Shown in pieces: positions 15,865 through 24,479 of a stretch of DNA of 64,000 nt (its first letter is position 1; each line of letters begins with the position of its first letter). The translations under genes and the position numbers were made by a program. The notes under the pieces are model-generated. The model was given only the letters and a program-made list of their open reading frames with translations, searched no databases and was not told where the DNA came from. This DNA is from Pseudomonas sp. PSE14 (GTDB taxonomy: Bacteria; Pseudomonadota; Gammaproteobacteria; Pseudomonadales; Pseudomonadaceae). The stretch lies in NCBI RefSeq assembly GCF_029203285.1, contig NZ_CP115669.1, positions 1,674,001 through 1,738,000 on the forward strand, written 5' to 3'.

Positions 15865-17117
15865 GTTTCCACCTCGCCTTGGTTGTGGGGTTGCGGTGCG
15901 TCGGCCAGGGCTTCTTCCACCAGTTCGATCCAGTGCCGTACCTGCGTGCGGCCGGCGCCGCCCAGGTGCGTCTGGCAGCCGATGTTGGCCGTGACGATGA
16001 CCTCCGGGCCGCCGCTCTCCAGCGCCTGCAGGCGGTTGTCGCGCAGGCGTCTGGACAGCTCCGGCTGGGTCAGCGAATAGGTGCCGGCGGAGCCGCAGCA
16101 CAGGTGGCTGTCCGGCACGCCGGTGAGACTGAAGCCCAGGCGGGTGAGCACGCTCTCCACTGCGCCGCCGAGCTTCAGCGCGTGCTGCAGGGTGCAGGGG
16201 CAATGGAAGGCCAGGCGGCGGTCGCCGTGCACGTTCAGCTCCTCCAGCGGCTCGGCGCGCAGTACTTCGGACAGGTCGCGGGACAGTTCGCTGACCCGCC
16301 GGGCCTTGGCCGCGTACTGCGCATCGCGCTCCAGCAGATGGCCGTAATCGCGGACGAAGGCGCCGCAACCGCTGGCAGTCTGCACGATGGCCTCGGCGCC
16401 GGCTTCGATGGACGGCCACCAGGCGTCGATGTTCCTGCGTGCGCGCGCCAGACCTTGCTCCTGGGCATTCAGGTGATAGTCCACGGCGCCGCAGCAGCCG
16501 GCGTCCGCCGCCGGGATCACGCTGATACCCAGGCGATCCAGCACCCGCGCCGCGGCGGCATTGGTGTTGGGGGAGAGTGCCGGCTGCACGCAGCCTTCGA
16601 GCATCAGCATGCGCCGTGCATGGCGCGGTTTCGGACGCTCCAGCGGCGGGTGCGGGTGGCGCGGCAGCTTGCTTTGCAGGCTCTCCGGCAACAGCGGGTA
16701 GAAGGTTCGCCCGACCTTCGCCAGGGCGCCGAACAGCGCGGCATTCGGCACCACGGCGCGCAGGCTCCGACGCAGCACGCGCTCGCCGAAGGTGCGTGGC
16801 ACCTGCTCCTCGACCACCGCGCGGCCGATGTCCAGCAGGTTGTGGTAATCCACGCCGGAAGGGCAGGTGGTTTCGCAGTTGCGACAGCTCAGGCAGCGGT
16901 CCAGGTGCTCGCGGGTGCTGGCGCCGGGCTCATGGCCTTCGAGCACCTGCTTGATCAGATAAATGCGCCCGCGCGGGCCATCCAGTTCGTCGCCCAGCAA
17001 CTGGTAGGTCGGGCAGGTGGCGGTGCAGAAGCCGCAGTGTACGCAGGAGCGCAGGATGCTCTCGGCTTCCTCGGCGCGGGGCAGGAGTCTGGCCTGTTCG
17101 CTCAGATTGGTTTGCAT
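15843..17117 (-). CDS. glcF: Glycolate oxidase iron-sulfur subunit
   Basis: A 424-residue electron-transfer subunit of the membrane-associated glycolate oxidase complex. The N-terminus carries two 4Fe-4S ferredoxin motifs (CVHCGFCTATCP near residue 25 and CLSCRNCETTCP near 75). The C-terminal half has two CCG cysteine-rich domains (AGCCGAVDYHLN and HLCCGSAGTYSLTQPELS). The ATG at 17117 overlaps the TGA of glcE (TGATG). It passes electrons from the flavin subunits GlcD/GlcE to the quinone pool. The order glcD-glcE-glcF-glcG with one-base overlaps is a tightly coupled operon. Confidence 0.95.
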   Translation of the reverse strand: MQTNLSEQARLLPRAEEAESILRSCVHCGFCTATCPTYQLLGDELDGPRGRIYLIKQVLEGHEPGASTREHLDRCLSCRNCETTCPSGVDYHNLLDIGRAVVEEQVPRTFGERVLRRSLRAVVPNAALFGALAKVGRTFYPLLPESLQSKLPRHPHPPLERPKPRHARRMLMLEGCVQPALSPNTNAAAARVLDRLGISVIPAADAGCCGAVDYHLNAQEQGLARARRNIDAWWPSIEAGAEAIVQTASGCGAFVRDYGHLLERDAQYAAKARRVSELSRDLSEVLRAEPLEELNVHGDRRLAFHCPCTLQHALKLGGAVESVLTRLGFSLTGVPDSHLCCGSAGTYSLTQPELSRRLRDNRLQALESGGPEVIVTANIGCQTHLGGAGRTQVRHWIELVEEALADAPQPHNQGEVETCSTKPF

Positions 17118-18157
17118 CAGACCTCCGCGTACATTCGGCCAGGGTTGAAGATGCCCTGCGGGTCCAACTGCTGCTTGAGGCTCTGGTGGTAGCGCAGCAG
17201 GGCGGCGGGCAGCGGGTGGAAGCTGTCGTCGCCCGGTGCGCAGCGGATGGCGTGGCCGCCGACTTCGGCGACGCTGTGGCGGATCCGTTCGGCGTCCGCG
17301 TCGGACTTCAGCCAGCGCTGCGCTCCGCCCCAGTCGATCAATTGTTCGCCCGGCAGGGAAAACGATGGCGTGGCGTTGGGCAAGGATAGCCGCCAGAGAG
17401 TGCCGGGACCGGCGAAGAAGTCCAGGCGCTGTTCGCGCAGGTCCTGCCAGTAGCCGCTGTCGATCTCCTCGCCGCCGAGCCGCAGGCGGGCAGAGCACAC
17501 CGAGCCCTCGCCGCCTTCCAGGCGCAGATGCAGCGCTTCGCCGTCATGGCAGGCGGCGGTGATCGGGATGGGCTGAGCGCCCCACTCCGCGAGCTCTCCC
17601 AGCGCCTGATGAATATCCATCTCCAGACGCAGGCTGGCGCACATCCGGGGCTTGGGCAGCACTTTCATCGACACCTCGGTGATCACGCCCAGACAGCCGA
17701 AACTGCCGGCGAGCAAACGGGACAGGTCATAGCCGGCGACGTTCTTCATCACCTCGCCGCCGAAGCGCAGCAGCTTGCCGTGACCGGTGATCACACGCGT
17801 GCCGAGCACGTAGTCGCGCACCGAGCCCGACCAGGGCCGGCGCGGGCCGGAGAGCCCGGCGGCGACCATGCCGCCGAAGGTGGCACCGTTGAAGTGCGGC
17901 GGTTCGCAGGGCAGCAGTTGCCCGGCTTCATCCAGCGCCGCTTCGATCTCCGCCAGCGGCGTGCCGGCACGGGCGGTGAGCACCAGTTCGGTGGGGTCGT
18001 AGCTGACGATGCCGCTATGGATGCGTGTGTCGAGTTCCACACCGTTCACCGGGCGGCCGAGGAAGGTCTTGCTGTCGTTGCCGCGAATGCGCAGCGGTGT
18101 GCGTGTCCTGATCGCCTGGTTCACCTGGGCGAGCAGGTCGGTGCTGGCATCGGGCAT
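17117..18157 (-). CDS. glcE: Glycolate oxidase FAD-binding subunit
   Basis: A 346-residue FAD-binding subunit (FAD_binding_4 family), shorter than GlcD as expected. The FAD-binding segment includes PLRIRGNDSKTFLGRP near residue 22, GATFGGMVAAGLSGPRRPWSG near residue 90 and GGEVMKNVAGYDLSRLLAGS near residue 128, followed by GCLGVITEVSMKVLP. The C-terminus ends DPQGIFNPGRMY, the usual terminal motif. Both junctions are TGATG overlaps with glcD and glcF. It acts with GlcD and GlcF to oxidise glycolate to glyoxylate at the cytoplasmic membrane. Confidence 0.95.
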   Translation of the reverse strand: MPDASTDLLAQVNQAIRTRTPLRIRGNDSKTFLGRPVNGVELDTRIHSGIVSYDPTELVLTARAGTPLAEIEAALDEAGQLLPCEPPHFNGATFGGMVAAGLSGPRRPWSGSVRDYVLGTRVITGHGKLLRFGGEVMKNVAGYDLSRLLAGSFGCLGVITEVSMKVLPKPRMCASLRLEMDIHQALGELAEWGAQPIPITAACHDGEALHLRLEGGEGSVCSARLRLGGEEIDSGYWQDLREQRLDFFAGPGTLWRLSLPNATPSFSLPGEQLIDWGGAQRWLKSDADAERIRHSVAEVGGHAIRCAPGDDSFHPLPAALLRYHQSLKQQLDPQGIFNPGRMYAEV

Positions 18158-19656
18158 CAGAAGCGCTCCAGGTCGGGGAAGGGCAGCTGGCCGTGGTGCA
18201 CGTGCATGGCACCGAATTCCGCGCAGCGGTGCAGGGTCGGGATGTTCTTGCCGGGGTTGAGCAGGCGATCGGGGTCGAACGCCGCCTTCACCGCATGGAA
18301 CAGGGTCAGCTCGTCGCTGTTGAACTGCGCGCACATCTGGTTGATCTTCTCGCGCCCTACACCATGCTCGCCGGTGATGCTGCCGCCCACCGCCACGCAG
18401 AGTTCGAGGATTTTTCCGCCGATGGCCTCGGCGCGCTCCAGCTCGCCGGGCAGGTTGGCGTCGAAGAGGATCAGCGGATGCATGTTGCCGTCCCCGGCAT
18501 GGAACACGTTGGCCACGCGCAGGCCGAACTCTTCCGACAGCTCGGCGATGCCGCGCAGCACGCGTGGCAGCTCGCGACGCGGGATGGTGCCGTCCATGCA
18601 GTAGTAGTCCGGGGAGATGCGCCCCACCGCCGGGAAGGCATTCTTGCGCCCGGCCCAGAAGCGCACGCGCTCGGCCTCGTCGCAGGCCAGGCGCACGTCG
18701 GTGGCGCCGGCCGCGCGCAGCACGCCGTCGACGCGCTCGCAGTCGTCCTGCACGTCGGCTTCCACGCCGTCCAGCTCGCACAGCAGGATGGCCGCCGCGT
18801 CCACCGGGTAGCCGGCGTGGATGAAGTCCTCGGCGGCGCGGATCGACAGGTTGTCCATCATCTCCAGCCCGCCGGGGATGATGCCGGCGGCGATGATGTT
18901 GGCCACCGCGCGGCCGGCCTTTTCCACCGAGTCGAAACTGGCCAGCAGTACCCGCGCCACCTGCGGGCGGGGCAGTAGTTTGACGGTGACTTCGGTGACG
19001 ATGCCGAGCATGCCTTCGGAGCCGGTGAACAGTGCCAGCAGGTCGAAGCCGGGGCTGTCGAGGGCGTCGCTGCCCAGGGACAGGTGCTCGCCTTCGACGG
19101 TGAGGATGTCCACCTTCAGCAGGTTGTGCACGGTCAGGCCGTACTTCAGGCAATGCACGCCGCCGGCGTTCTCCGCGACGTTGCCGCCGATGGAGCAGGC
19201 AATCTGCGAGGACGGGTCGGGCGCGTAGTACAGGCCGTGCGGCGCGGCGGCCTGGGAGATCGCCAGGTTGCGCACGCCCGGCTGCACGCGGGCGAAGCGG
19301 CCCTGCGGGTTCACTTCGAGGATGCGATTGAAGCGCGCCATCACCAGCAGGATACCCTTCTCCAGTGGCAGCGCGCCGCCTGAAAGCCCTGTGCCCGCGC
19401 CGCGCGCCACCACCGGCACCTTGCGCGCGTGGCAGAGCCTGAGCAGCGCCTGCACCTGTTCGATGCGCTCGGGCAGCGCTACCAGCATCGGCAGCGTGCG
19501 GTAGGCGGAGAGGCCGTCGCATTCGTAGGGTTTGAGGTCTTCGGGTTGGTGCAGCAGTTCCAGGTCCGGCACGGCGGTGCGCAGCTCGGCCAGCAGGGCG
19601 GACTTGTCGACGGCAGGCAGCGCGCCATCGACGCGCTCGTCATAGAGGATGTTCAT
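18157..19656 (-). CDS. glcD: Glycolate oxidase subunit GlcD (FAD-linked)
   Basis: A 499-residue FAD-dependent catalytic subunit, the same length as the E. coli protein. The PCMH-type FAD domain includes VPVVARGAGTGLSGGALPLEKGILLVMARF near residue 75, then SQIACSIGGNVAENAGGVHCLKYG near 145 and GSEGMLGIVTEVTVKLLP near 210. The C-terminal domain has NVFHAGDGNMHPLILFD and GSITGEHGVGREK with the metal/substrate histidines. The ATG at 19656 (MNILYDERVDG) gives the family length; a GTG 60 bp upstream is not preferred. It is the first gene of the operon, with GlcC palindromes upstream. Confidence 0.96.
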   Translation of the reverse strand: MNILYDERVDGALPAVDKSALLAELRTAVPDLELLHQPEDLKPYECDGLSAYRTLPMLVALPERIEQVQALLRLCHARKVPVVARGAGTGLSGGALPLEKGILLVMARFNRILEVNPQGRFARVQPGVRNLAISQAAAPHGLYYAPDPSSQIACSIGGNVAENAGGVHCLKYGLTVHNLLKVDILTVEGEHLSLGSDALDSPGFDLLALFTGSEGMLGIVTEVTVKLLPRPQVARVLLASFDSVEKAGRAVANIIAAGIIPGGLEMMDNLSIRAAEDFIHAGYPVDAAAILLCELDGVEADVQDDCERVDGVLRAAGATDVRLACDEAERVRFWAGRKNAFPAVGRISPDYYCMDGTIPRRELPRVLRGIAELSEEFGLRVANVFHAGDGNMHPLILFDANLPGELERAEAIGGKILELCVAVGGSITGEHGVGREKINQMCAQFNSDELTLFHAVKAAFDPDRLLNPGKNIPTLHRCAEFGAMHVHHGQLPFPDLERF

Positions 19657-19767
19657 CGGCTCACGGTGCTCTGGTCTTGTCATTGTTCGCGCCCGGCGAG
19701 CGGCGCGTGGAGCCACGGCACCGTGAAAGTGCGACCGACGCTCAGGCCGCGTCCATCGCCTTCTGCA

Positions 19768-19780
19768 CTGGTCCTACCAG
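19768..19780. promoter_or_regulatory. GlcC-type operator, distal site
   Basis: CTGGTCCTACCAG is an inverted repeat of the TGGT-N3-ACCA type bound by FadR-family GntR regulators. It lies 111 bp upstream of the glcD start codon. Confidence 0.65.
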
Positions 19781-19856
19781 ATCTTGCACGAGCGTCCATT
19801 GGAAAGCCGCGGTACTGAGAGCTAGGGTTCTGGGCAGCGAGGCAGGTGAATACCTG

Positions 19857-19869
19857 CTGGTCCGACCAG
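19857..19869. promoter_or_regulatory. GlcC-type operator, proximal to glcC
   Basis: CTGGTCCGACCAG differs from the 19768 site at one base and is a perfect 6-1-6 palindrome. It lies 24 bp before the glcC start. The two centres are 89 bp apart. Confidence 0.7.
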
Positions 19870-19893
19870 TTTGTAACGACAAGGTACGTACCG

Positions 19894-20664
19894 ATGACGA
19901 CTCATGCACAGGGTAAGCAGCGCGTCGCCGACCAGGTGGCGGAGAAGATCGAGCGGCTGATCGTCGACGGCGTGCTCAAGGTCGGCCAGGCATTGCCCTC
20001 GGAACGGCGTCTGGTGGAGAAGCTCGGCTGCTCGCGCTCGGCGCTGCGTGAAGGGCTACGCGCACTGCGTGGACGCGGCATCGTCGATACGGAGCAGGGG
20101 CGCGGTTCGTTCGTCGCCGACCTCACCGGCGTCGACGACATGTCGCCGCTGATGCACCTGTTCCGCTCGCAGCCGCGCACCCTCTACGACCTGCTCGAAG
20201 TGCGCGCGCTATTGGAAGGGGAGTCCGCGCGCCTGGCTGCGCTGCGCGCCACCGAGGCCGACCTGATACTGATCGGCCGACGCTTCGAGGAAATGCACGC
20301 CGCCTACGACGAACCGCAGCCGCTGGACCCGCGCGAACATGCGCGGCGCGATCATGCCTTCCATCAGGCGATCAGCGAGGCCTCGCACAACCCGGTGCTG
20401 GTGCACACCTTGCAGTCGCTCAACGAGCTGATGCTCAGCACCGTATTCGCCTCGGTGAACAACCTCTACAACCGGCCGCCGCAGAAGCGCCAGATCGACC
20501 GTCAGCATGCGCGGCTGTACCGCGCCATCAGCGAGCGCCAGCCCGAACAGGCCCAACGCGCCGCCCGCGAACATATCCACAGCGTAAGGGACAACCTGCA
20601 GGAGATTGAGCAAGAGGAACAGCGCCTGGTGCGCGCGACCTTGCGGCTGGAAGGCTGGAAATAA
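19894..20664 (+). CDS. glcC: Glycolate-responsive GntR/FadR-family regulator
   Basis: A 256-residue regulator. The GntR winged helix is at residues about 8-75 (VAEKIERLIVDGVLKVGQAL, PSERRLVEKLGCSRSALREG). The all-helical FCD effector domain is at about 95-230 (LYDLLEVRALLEGESARLAA, HARRDHAFHQAISEASHNPV, with the metal-binding Asp/His residues). The ATG at 19894 (MTTHAQGKQR) is favoured; an in-frame ATG 48 bp upstream would run through the palindrome. It is divergent from glcDEFG and is expected to activate the operon in response to glycolate or related hydroxyacids. Confidence 0.92.
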   Translation: MTTHAQGKQRVADQVAEKIERLIVDGVLKVGQALPSERRLVEKLGCSRSALREGLRALRGRGIVDTEQGRGSFVADLTGVDDMSPLMHLFRSQPRTLYDLLEVRALLEGESARLAALRATEADLILIGRRFEEMHAAYDEPQPLDPREHARRDHAFHQAISEASHNPVLVHTLQSLNELMLSTVFASVNNLYNRPPQKRQIDRQHARLYRAISERQPEQAQRAAREHIHSVRDNLQEIEQEEQRLVRATLRLEGWK

Positions 20665-20706
20665 CTGGAGAGTGTGAGACGCAACCGCAGGGTGCGGAGT
20701 CTTTTT

Positions 20707-20784
20707 GTAGGAGCGAGCTTGCTCGCGAACCGCTTCGCGCCGGAGTAGCCTGGTAATGCCGTTCGCGAGCAAGCTCGCTCCTAC
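20707..20784. repeat. REP doublet
   Basis: GTAGGAGCGAGCTTGCTCGC and its exact inverted partner GCGAGCAAGCTCGCTCCTAC face inward in the gap between convergent glcC and the MerR gene. Confidence 0.85.
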
Positions 20785-20794
20785 AGGTTCCGCG

Positions 20795-21214
20795 TCAGCG
20801 GCGCGCCTTGCGTTCGCGCATCTCCGCGATCATCCGTTCGGCATTCGCCGCGCAACCCAAGCCTTCGGGCTTGTTCTCGATACCGTCGATCACCGCCAGC
20901 AGTCGCTCACGGTTCTCCCGCAGTTGCCGCTCCATTGCCTCGATCTCGGCGACCTTGCGACGCAGACCAGCGACCAGTTCGCCGTGGCCGTTCTCGATGG
21001 GGGTGGAGTGGGGCAGCAGGTTGCGGATTTCCTCCAGGCTGAAACCGGTCTGCTGGGCGCTGCGGATGATCTCCAGCAGGTCCAGCGTTTCCGCCGGGTA
21101 TTCGCGGTAGCCGTTGGCCAGGCGGCGTGCCGGGGCGATCAGCCCGCTGGCTTCGTAGAAGCGGATGCGCGAAGGGGCGAGCCCGCTGAGACTGGCCAGT
21201 TCACCGATTTTCAT
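20795..21214 (-). CDS. MerR-family transcriptional regulator
   Basis: A 139-residue regulator. The N-terminal winged helix reads MKIGELASLSGLAPSRIRFY with EASGLIAPARRLANGYREYP, followed by a long coiled-coil dimerisation helix (about residues 75-115). A short C-terminal tail contains a single Cys (GLGCAANAERM), so a classical metal-binding cysteine set is not present. It is divergent from the flavin oxidoreductase gene, whose promoter has the MerR-typical palindrome in a long -35/-10 spacer (21233-21254). It is therefore the likely activator of that gene. Effector unknown. Confidence 0.9.
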   Translation of the reverse strand: MKIGELASLSGLAPSRIRFYEASGLIAPARRLANGYREYPAETLDLLEIIRSAQQTGFSLEEIRNLLPHSTPIENGHGELVAGLRRKVAEIEAMERQLRENRERLLAVIDGIENKPEGLGCAANAERMIAEMRERKARR

Positions 21215-21232
21215 GGAGGGCTCCGGAAGGGC

Positions 21233-21260
21233 TTGACATTAAAGTGAACTTTAAACTTAA
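21233..21260 (+). promoter_or_regulatory. MerR-type promoter/operator for the flavin oxidoreductase gene
   Basis: A -35 TTGACA at 21233-21238 is followed directly by the perfect inverted repeat TTAAAGT-GA-ACTTTAA (21239-21254). A weak -10 TAACCT follows at an extended 19-bp spacing. A palindrome between over-spaced promoter elements is the hallmark of MerR-controlled promoters. Confidence 0.75.
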
Positions 21261-21293
21261 CCTCGCCGGCACCACAACCCACGGAGTCGCGCC

Positions 21294-22529
21294 ATGTCCC
21301 CTTTCCAGCCCCTGCGCCTGCCCAACGGCAGTGAAATTCCCAACCGCGTGGCCAAGGCCGCCATGGAGGAAAATCTCGCCGATGCCGAGCAGTCGCCCTC
21401 GGCGGAGCTGATGCGCCTGTACCAGGCCTGGGCCGAGGGTGGCGCCGGCCTCTTGATCAGCGGCAATGTGATGGTCGACCGCCGCGCCATGACCGGTCCC
21501 GGTGGCGTGGTGCTGGAGGACGAACGGCAACTGGAGCGCTTCCGCCAGTGGGCACGCATCGGGCGTTCGCAAGGTGCGCAGTTCTGGTTGCAGATCAATC
21601 ATCCTGGCCGCCAGGTCCAGGCCAGTCTGGGGCAGGGCGCCTGGGCGCCGTCGGCGGTGCCGCTGGAGATGGGGCGTTTCTCCAAGATGTTCGCCGTGCC
21701 CCGGGAAATGAGCGAAGCGGACATCGCCGAGGTGATCGAGCGTTTCGCCCGCACCGCGGTGCTTGCCGAGCGCGCGGGCTTCAATGGCGTGCAGATCCAC
21801 GCCGCCCACGGCTATCTGCTCAGCCAGTTCCTTTCGCCGTTGAGCAATCGTCGCAAAGACCGCTGGGGCGGTGCGCTGGAGAATCGCGCACGGCTGTTGC
21901 TGGAGATCGTTCGCGCGGTGCGGGGCAAGGTATCGGCCTCGTTCAGCGTGGCGGTGAAACTCAATTCGGCGGACTTCCAGCGCGGCGGTTTCGATGCCCA
22001 TGACGCCCGCCAGGTGATCGAGTGGCTGAACGACGAGGCGGTGGACCTGGTCGAGCTTTCCGGCGGCAGCTACGAGGCCCCGGCGATGCAGGGTGAAGCG
22101 CGCGATGGCCGCACCCTGGCGCGCGAGGCCTACTTCCTCGAGTTCGCCCGCGAGATGCGTGATACCGCGCGGATGCCGCTGATGGTCACCGGTGGTATCC
22201 GCCGCCTGGCGGTTGCCGAACAGGTGCTGGACAGCGGCCTGGACATGGTCGGCATCGGCACGGCGCTGGCGCTGGAGCCGGGGCTGGTCGAACACTGGCG
22301 CGCCGGGCGCGACGCACAACCGCAGCTGCAGCCGATCCGCTGGCGCTCCAAGCCGCTGGCGGCACTGGCCTACATGGCGCTGGTGAAGCTGCAGTTGCGC
22401 CGCCTGGGCGACAGCCGCCGTCCCGACCCGCAAGCCTCGCCGTTGCGCGCGTTGCTGCTGGATCAGTGGCGCACGCAACGACGCACCCGCCAGTACCGGC
22501 GCTGGATGGCCGGACAGGCGAGTGCGTGA
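21294..22529 (+). CDS. NADH:flavin oxidoreductase, Old Yellow Enzyme family
   Basis: A 411-residue FMN-dependent enzyme with a TIM barrel. Family signatures are visible: the N-terminal PNRVAKAAMEENLAD, FWLQINHPGRQ, the HxxH pair in GVQIHAAHGYLLSQFLSPLSN (about residue 170) and the C-terminal phosphate-binding GIGTALALEPGL. OYE enzymes reduce activated alkenes, and some act on xenobiotics or quinones; the substrate here is unknown. The divergent MerR gene and its promoter architecture suggest induction by a reactive or electrophilic compound. The C-terminal 50 residues are very Arg-rich (RTQRRTRQYRRW). Confidence 0.9.
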   Translation: MSPFQPLRLPNGSEIPNRVAKAAMEENLADAEQSPSAELMRLYQAWAEGGAGLLISGNVMVDRRAMTGPGGVVLEDERQLERFRQWARIGRSQGAQFWLQINHPGRQVQASLGQGAWAPSAVPLEMGRFSKMFAVPREMSEADIAEVIERFARTAVLAERAGFNGVQIHAAHGYLLSQFLSPLSNRRKDRWGGALENRARLLLEIVRAVRGKVSASFSVAVKLNSADFQRGGFDAHDARQVIEWLNDEAVDLVELSGGSYEAPAMQGEARDGRTLAREAYFLEFAREMRDTARMPLMVTGGIRRLAVAEQVLDSGLDMVGIGTALALEPGLVEHWRAGRDAQPQLQPIRWRSKPLAALAYMALVKLQLRRLGDSRRPDPQASPLRALLLDQWRTQRRTRQYRRWMAGQASA

Positions 22530-22656
22530 GTTCGCTTTTTTCAGGGCCGGCGGACGTCTGGCCCTTGCTTGCGAACTGTATTCCCCGGTAGCTGCGACGC
22601 GGGGAGGTTCGCGAGCAGGCTGGGAATGGAGGACCGCAGCGTGCTGGTGAGAACCG

Positions 22657-23439
22657 TCAGCTCTCGAAGCTGCAACCCAACCGCCCCAGTCCCTCGATCT
22701 CCAGCTCGAACACATCCCCCGGCGCGACCTGCGACATCGGTGCCAGCGCGCCGCACAGCAGGACATCGCCGGCCTTCAGTGGCGCCCCCAGGCGCGCCAT
22801 GCGCCGAGCCAGCCACAGGGCGATGTCCAGCACCGCGGCGATGTTCGTCTGGGTGGGGGGGAAGGCCGGGGCGCCATTGCGCAGCAATTGCACCGCCAGC
22901 GCCGCACCTTGCAGTTTCTCCAGCTCGACCGGCTGGTTGCCGGTGAGGTAGAGGCCCGCGCAGAGGTTGTCGGCGATGGAGTCGAGCAGGCCGATCTGCC
23001 AATTGGCCACGGCGGTGTCGTTGATCTCGATGGCCGGGACGGCGCCGTCGAGGCAGGCACGAAGGGTGGCCAGGTCCGGCTCTCCCTCGGGCAGTTCACG
23101 GCCGACCAGCAGGGCGATTTCCGCTTCGATGCGCGGCTGCAGCAGGCGCTCGCGGGAGATACGCGCGTCGCTCTGGCAGCGCAGGTCGGCGAGCAGCCGG
23201 CCGTAGACCGGCTCGTCGACCTTCAGCGCGGCCTGCATCACCGGCGAGATCAGCCCGGCCTTGGCGCCCGCCAGGCGTTGACCGGCGGCCAGCGCCAGGT
23301 CGATGCCCAGTGCCTGTACGCGGTAGGCGTCGTCCAGCCCGGCCAGGGCGTAGGCGGCCGCAGGAGCGGCGATGGGTGTTCGGCAGGCCCGCGCGTTGGC
23401 CAGGGCGCGGGCGGCGGCGTGGTGGTTGTCGGTGCTCAT
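22657..23439 (-). CDS. 2-keto-4-pentenoate hydratase-like protein (MhpD/FAH superfamily)
   Basis: A 260-residue cytoplasmic protein of the MhpD/DmpE/DmpH family (fumarylacetoacetase superfamily). Recognisable parts are QRLAGAKAGLISPVMQAAL near residue 55, IEAEIALLVGRELP with the acidic metal ligands near 105, PAIEINDT near 135 and the glycine-rich end GDVLLCGALAPMSQVAPGD. Such enzymes hydrate 2-hydroxypentadienoates or decarboxylate oxalocrotonate after ring cleavage. It follows a TauD-type dioxygenase gene by 11 bp. No complete meta-cleavage operon is visible, so the substrate is not assigned. Confidence 0.85.
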   Translation of the reverse strand: MSTDNHHAAARALANARACRTPIAAPAAAYALAGLDDAYRVQALGIDLALAAGQRLAGAKAGLISPVMQAALKVDEPVYGRLLADLRCQSDARISRERLLQPRIEAEIALLVGRELPEGEPDLATLRACLDGAVPAIEINDTAVANWQIGLLDSIADNLCAGLYLTGNQPVELEKLQGAALAVQLLRNGAPAFPPTQTNIAAVLDIALWLARRMARLGAPLKAGDVLLCGALAPMSQVAPGDVFELEIEGLGRLGCSFES

Positions 23440-23450
23440 GGCGCGTCTCC

Positions 23451-24344
23451 TCAGCGGCAGGGAATGTCGCCGACTACGGTGGTGCGGTACATCTCGCGGC
23501 GCATGCCGTGGTAGTCCGACACCGGGTAGTGCCAGGTGCTGCGGTTGTCCCAGATCGCCAGGGTACCCTGGGTCCAGCGCATGCGGCAGGTGAAGGCGGG
23601 CTGGGTGGCGATGCCGAACAGGTAGTCCAGCAGCGGCTGCGACTCGGCGGGGCGCATGCCCTTGATGCCGCTGGTGTAGGCGGGATTGACGAAGAGAATC
23701 TTCTTGCCGGTTTCCGGATGGCGGGTGACCAGCGGATGGGAGCGCACTTCGCCGTCATGGCTGCCATAGCGCACCGCCATGTTTTCCATCAGGTCGTTGT
23801 GCTTGGCCTCGGCGCCGTAGGCGCGCTCCGGGCTGTGGATGGCGTCGAGGGTTTCCAGTTGCGCGCGTAGCTTGGGCGACAGCCATTCGTAGGCCAGCGC
23901 CATATTGGCGTAGAGGGTATCGCCGCCGAAGGGCGGGATGTCGTGGCCGTAGAGCAGGGTGAAGGCCGGCGGGCGCTCCTGGAAGGACCAGTCGGTGTGC
24001 CAGGCACCGCCGAATACCACCGGCGTCTTCTCGTTGGCTTCCTTGACCACGCGTACCACGTGGGGATGGTCGTCCATGCCGACCACATAGGGTTCCCGGC
24101 CGAACTCGCCGAAGTGCAGGGTCACGGCTTCGAGGTCTTCCACGCTGAGCGACTGGCCGCGGATGAACAGCACCTTGTGCGCCAGCAGGGCCTGGCGCAG
24201 CTCGGCGAAGCCGTCCTCGTCCAGTTGCCGCAGATCGACGCCGGTGACGTCCGCGCCGATGGCTCCGGTGGCGGGGAGGATGCTGAAATGGCGGTACTCG
24301 GCCGCTCGGTTCTGGCTCGGCAAGGCGTAGAAGAACTCGAACAT
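23451..24344 (-). CDS. TauD/TfdA-family Fe(II)/2-oxoglutarate dioxygenase
   Basis: A 297-residue dioxygenase. The HxD iron ligands are His116 and Asp118 (GGAWHTDWSF). The distal His is in LAIWDNRSTWHYPVSDYHG, followed by the Arg that binds 2-oxoglutarate in MYRTTVVGD. AGAGG precedes the ATG at 24344 (MFEFFYALPS). The length matches TauD and 2,4-D dioxygenase relatives, which hydroxylate sulfonates, phenoxyacids or similar compounds. It is the first gene of a two-gene unit with the MhpD-like hydratase and is divergent from an AraC-type regulator. No sulfonate transporter is adjacent, so a taurine role is not supported. Confidence 0.9.
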   Translation of the reverse strand: MFEFFYALPSQNRAAEYRHFSILPATGAIGADVTGVDLRQLDEDGFAELRQALLAHKVLFIRGQSLSVEDLEAVTLHFGEFGREPYVVGMDDHPHVVRVVKEANEKTPVVFGGAWHTDWSFQERPPAFTLLYGHDIPPFGGDTLYANMALAYEWLSPKLRAQLETLDAIHSPERAYGAEAKHNDLMENMAVRYGSHDGEVRSHPLVTRHPETGKKILFVNPAYTSGIKGMRPAESQPLLDYLFGIATQPAFTCRMRWTQGTLAIWDNRSTWHYPVSDYHGMRREMYRTTVVGDIPCR

Positions 24345-24479
24345 GGGGAAGCCTCTTGTGAGTGTTATCGGCCATTCAAGGATGGTCAGCACGCACACTT
24401 TCTTCCATGATGATCAGCGCCAAAAATTGACTTTCTCCGCCAACGAGAGCCACCAGCGAGTGCAACCAGGGAGACCGCG

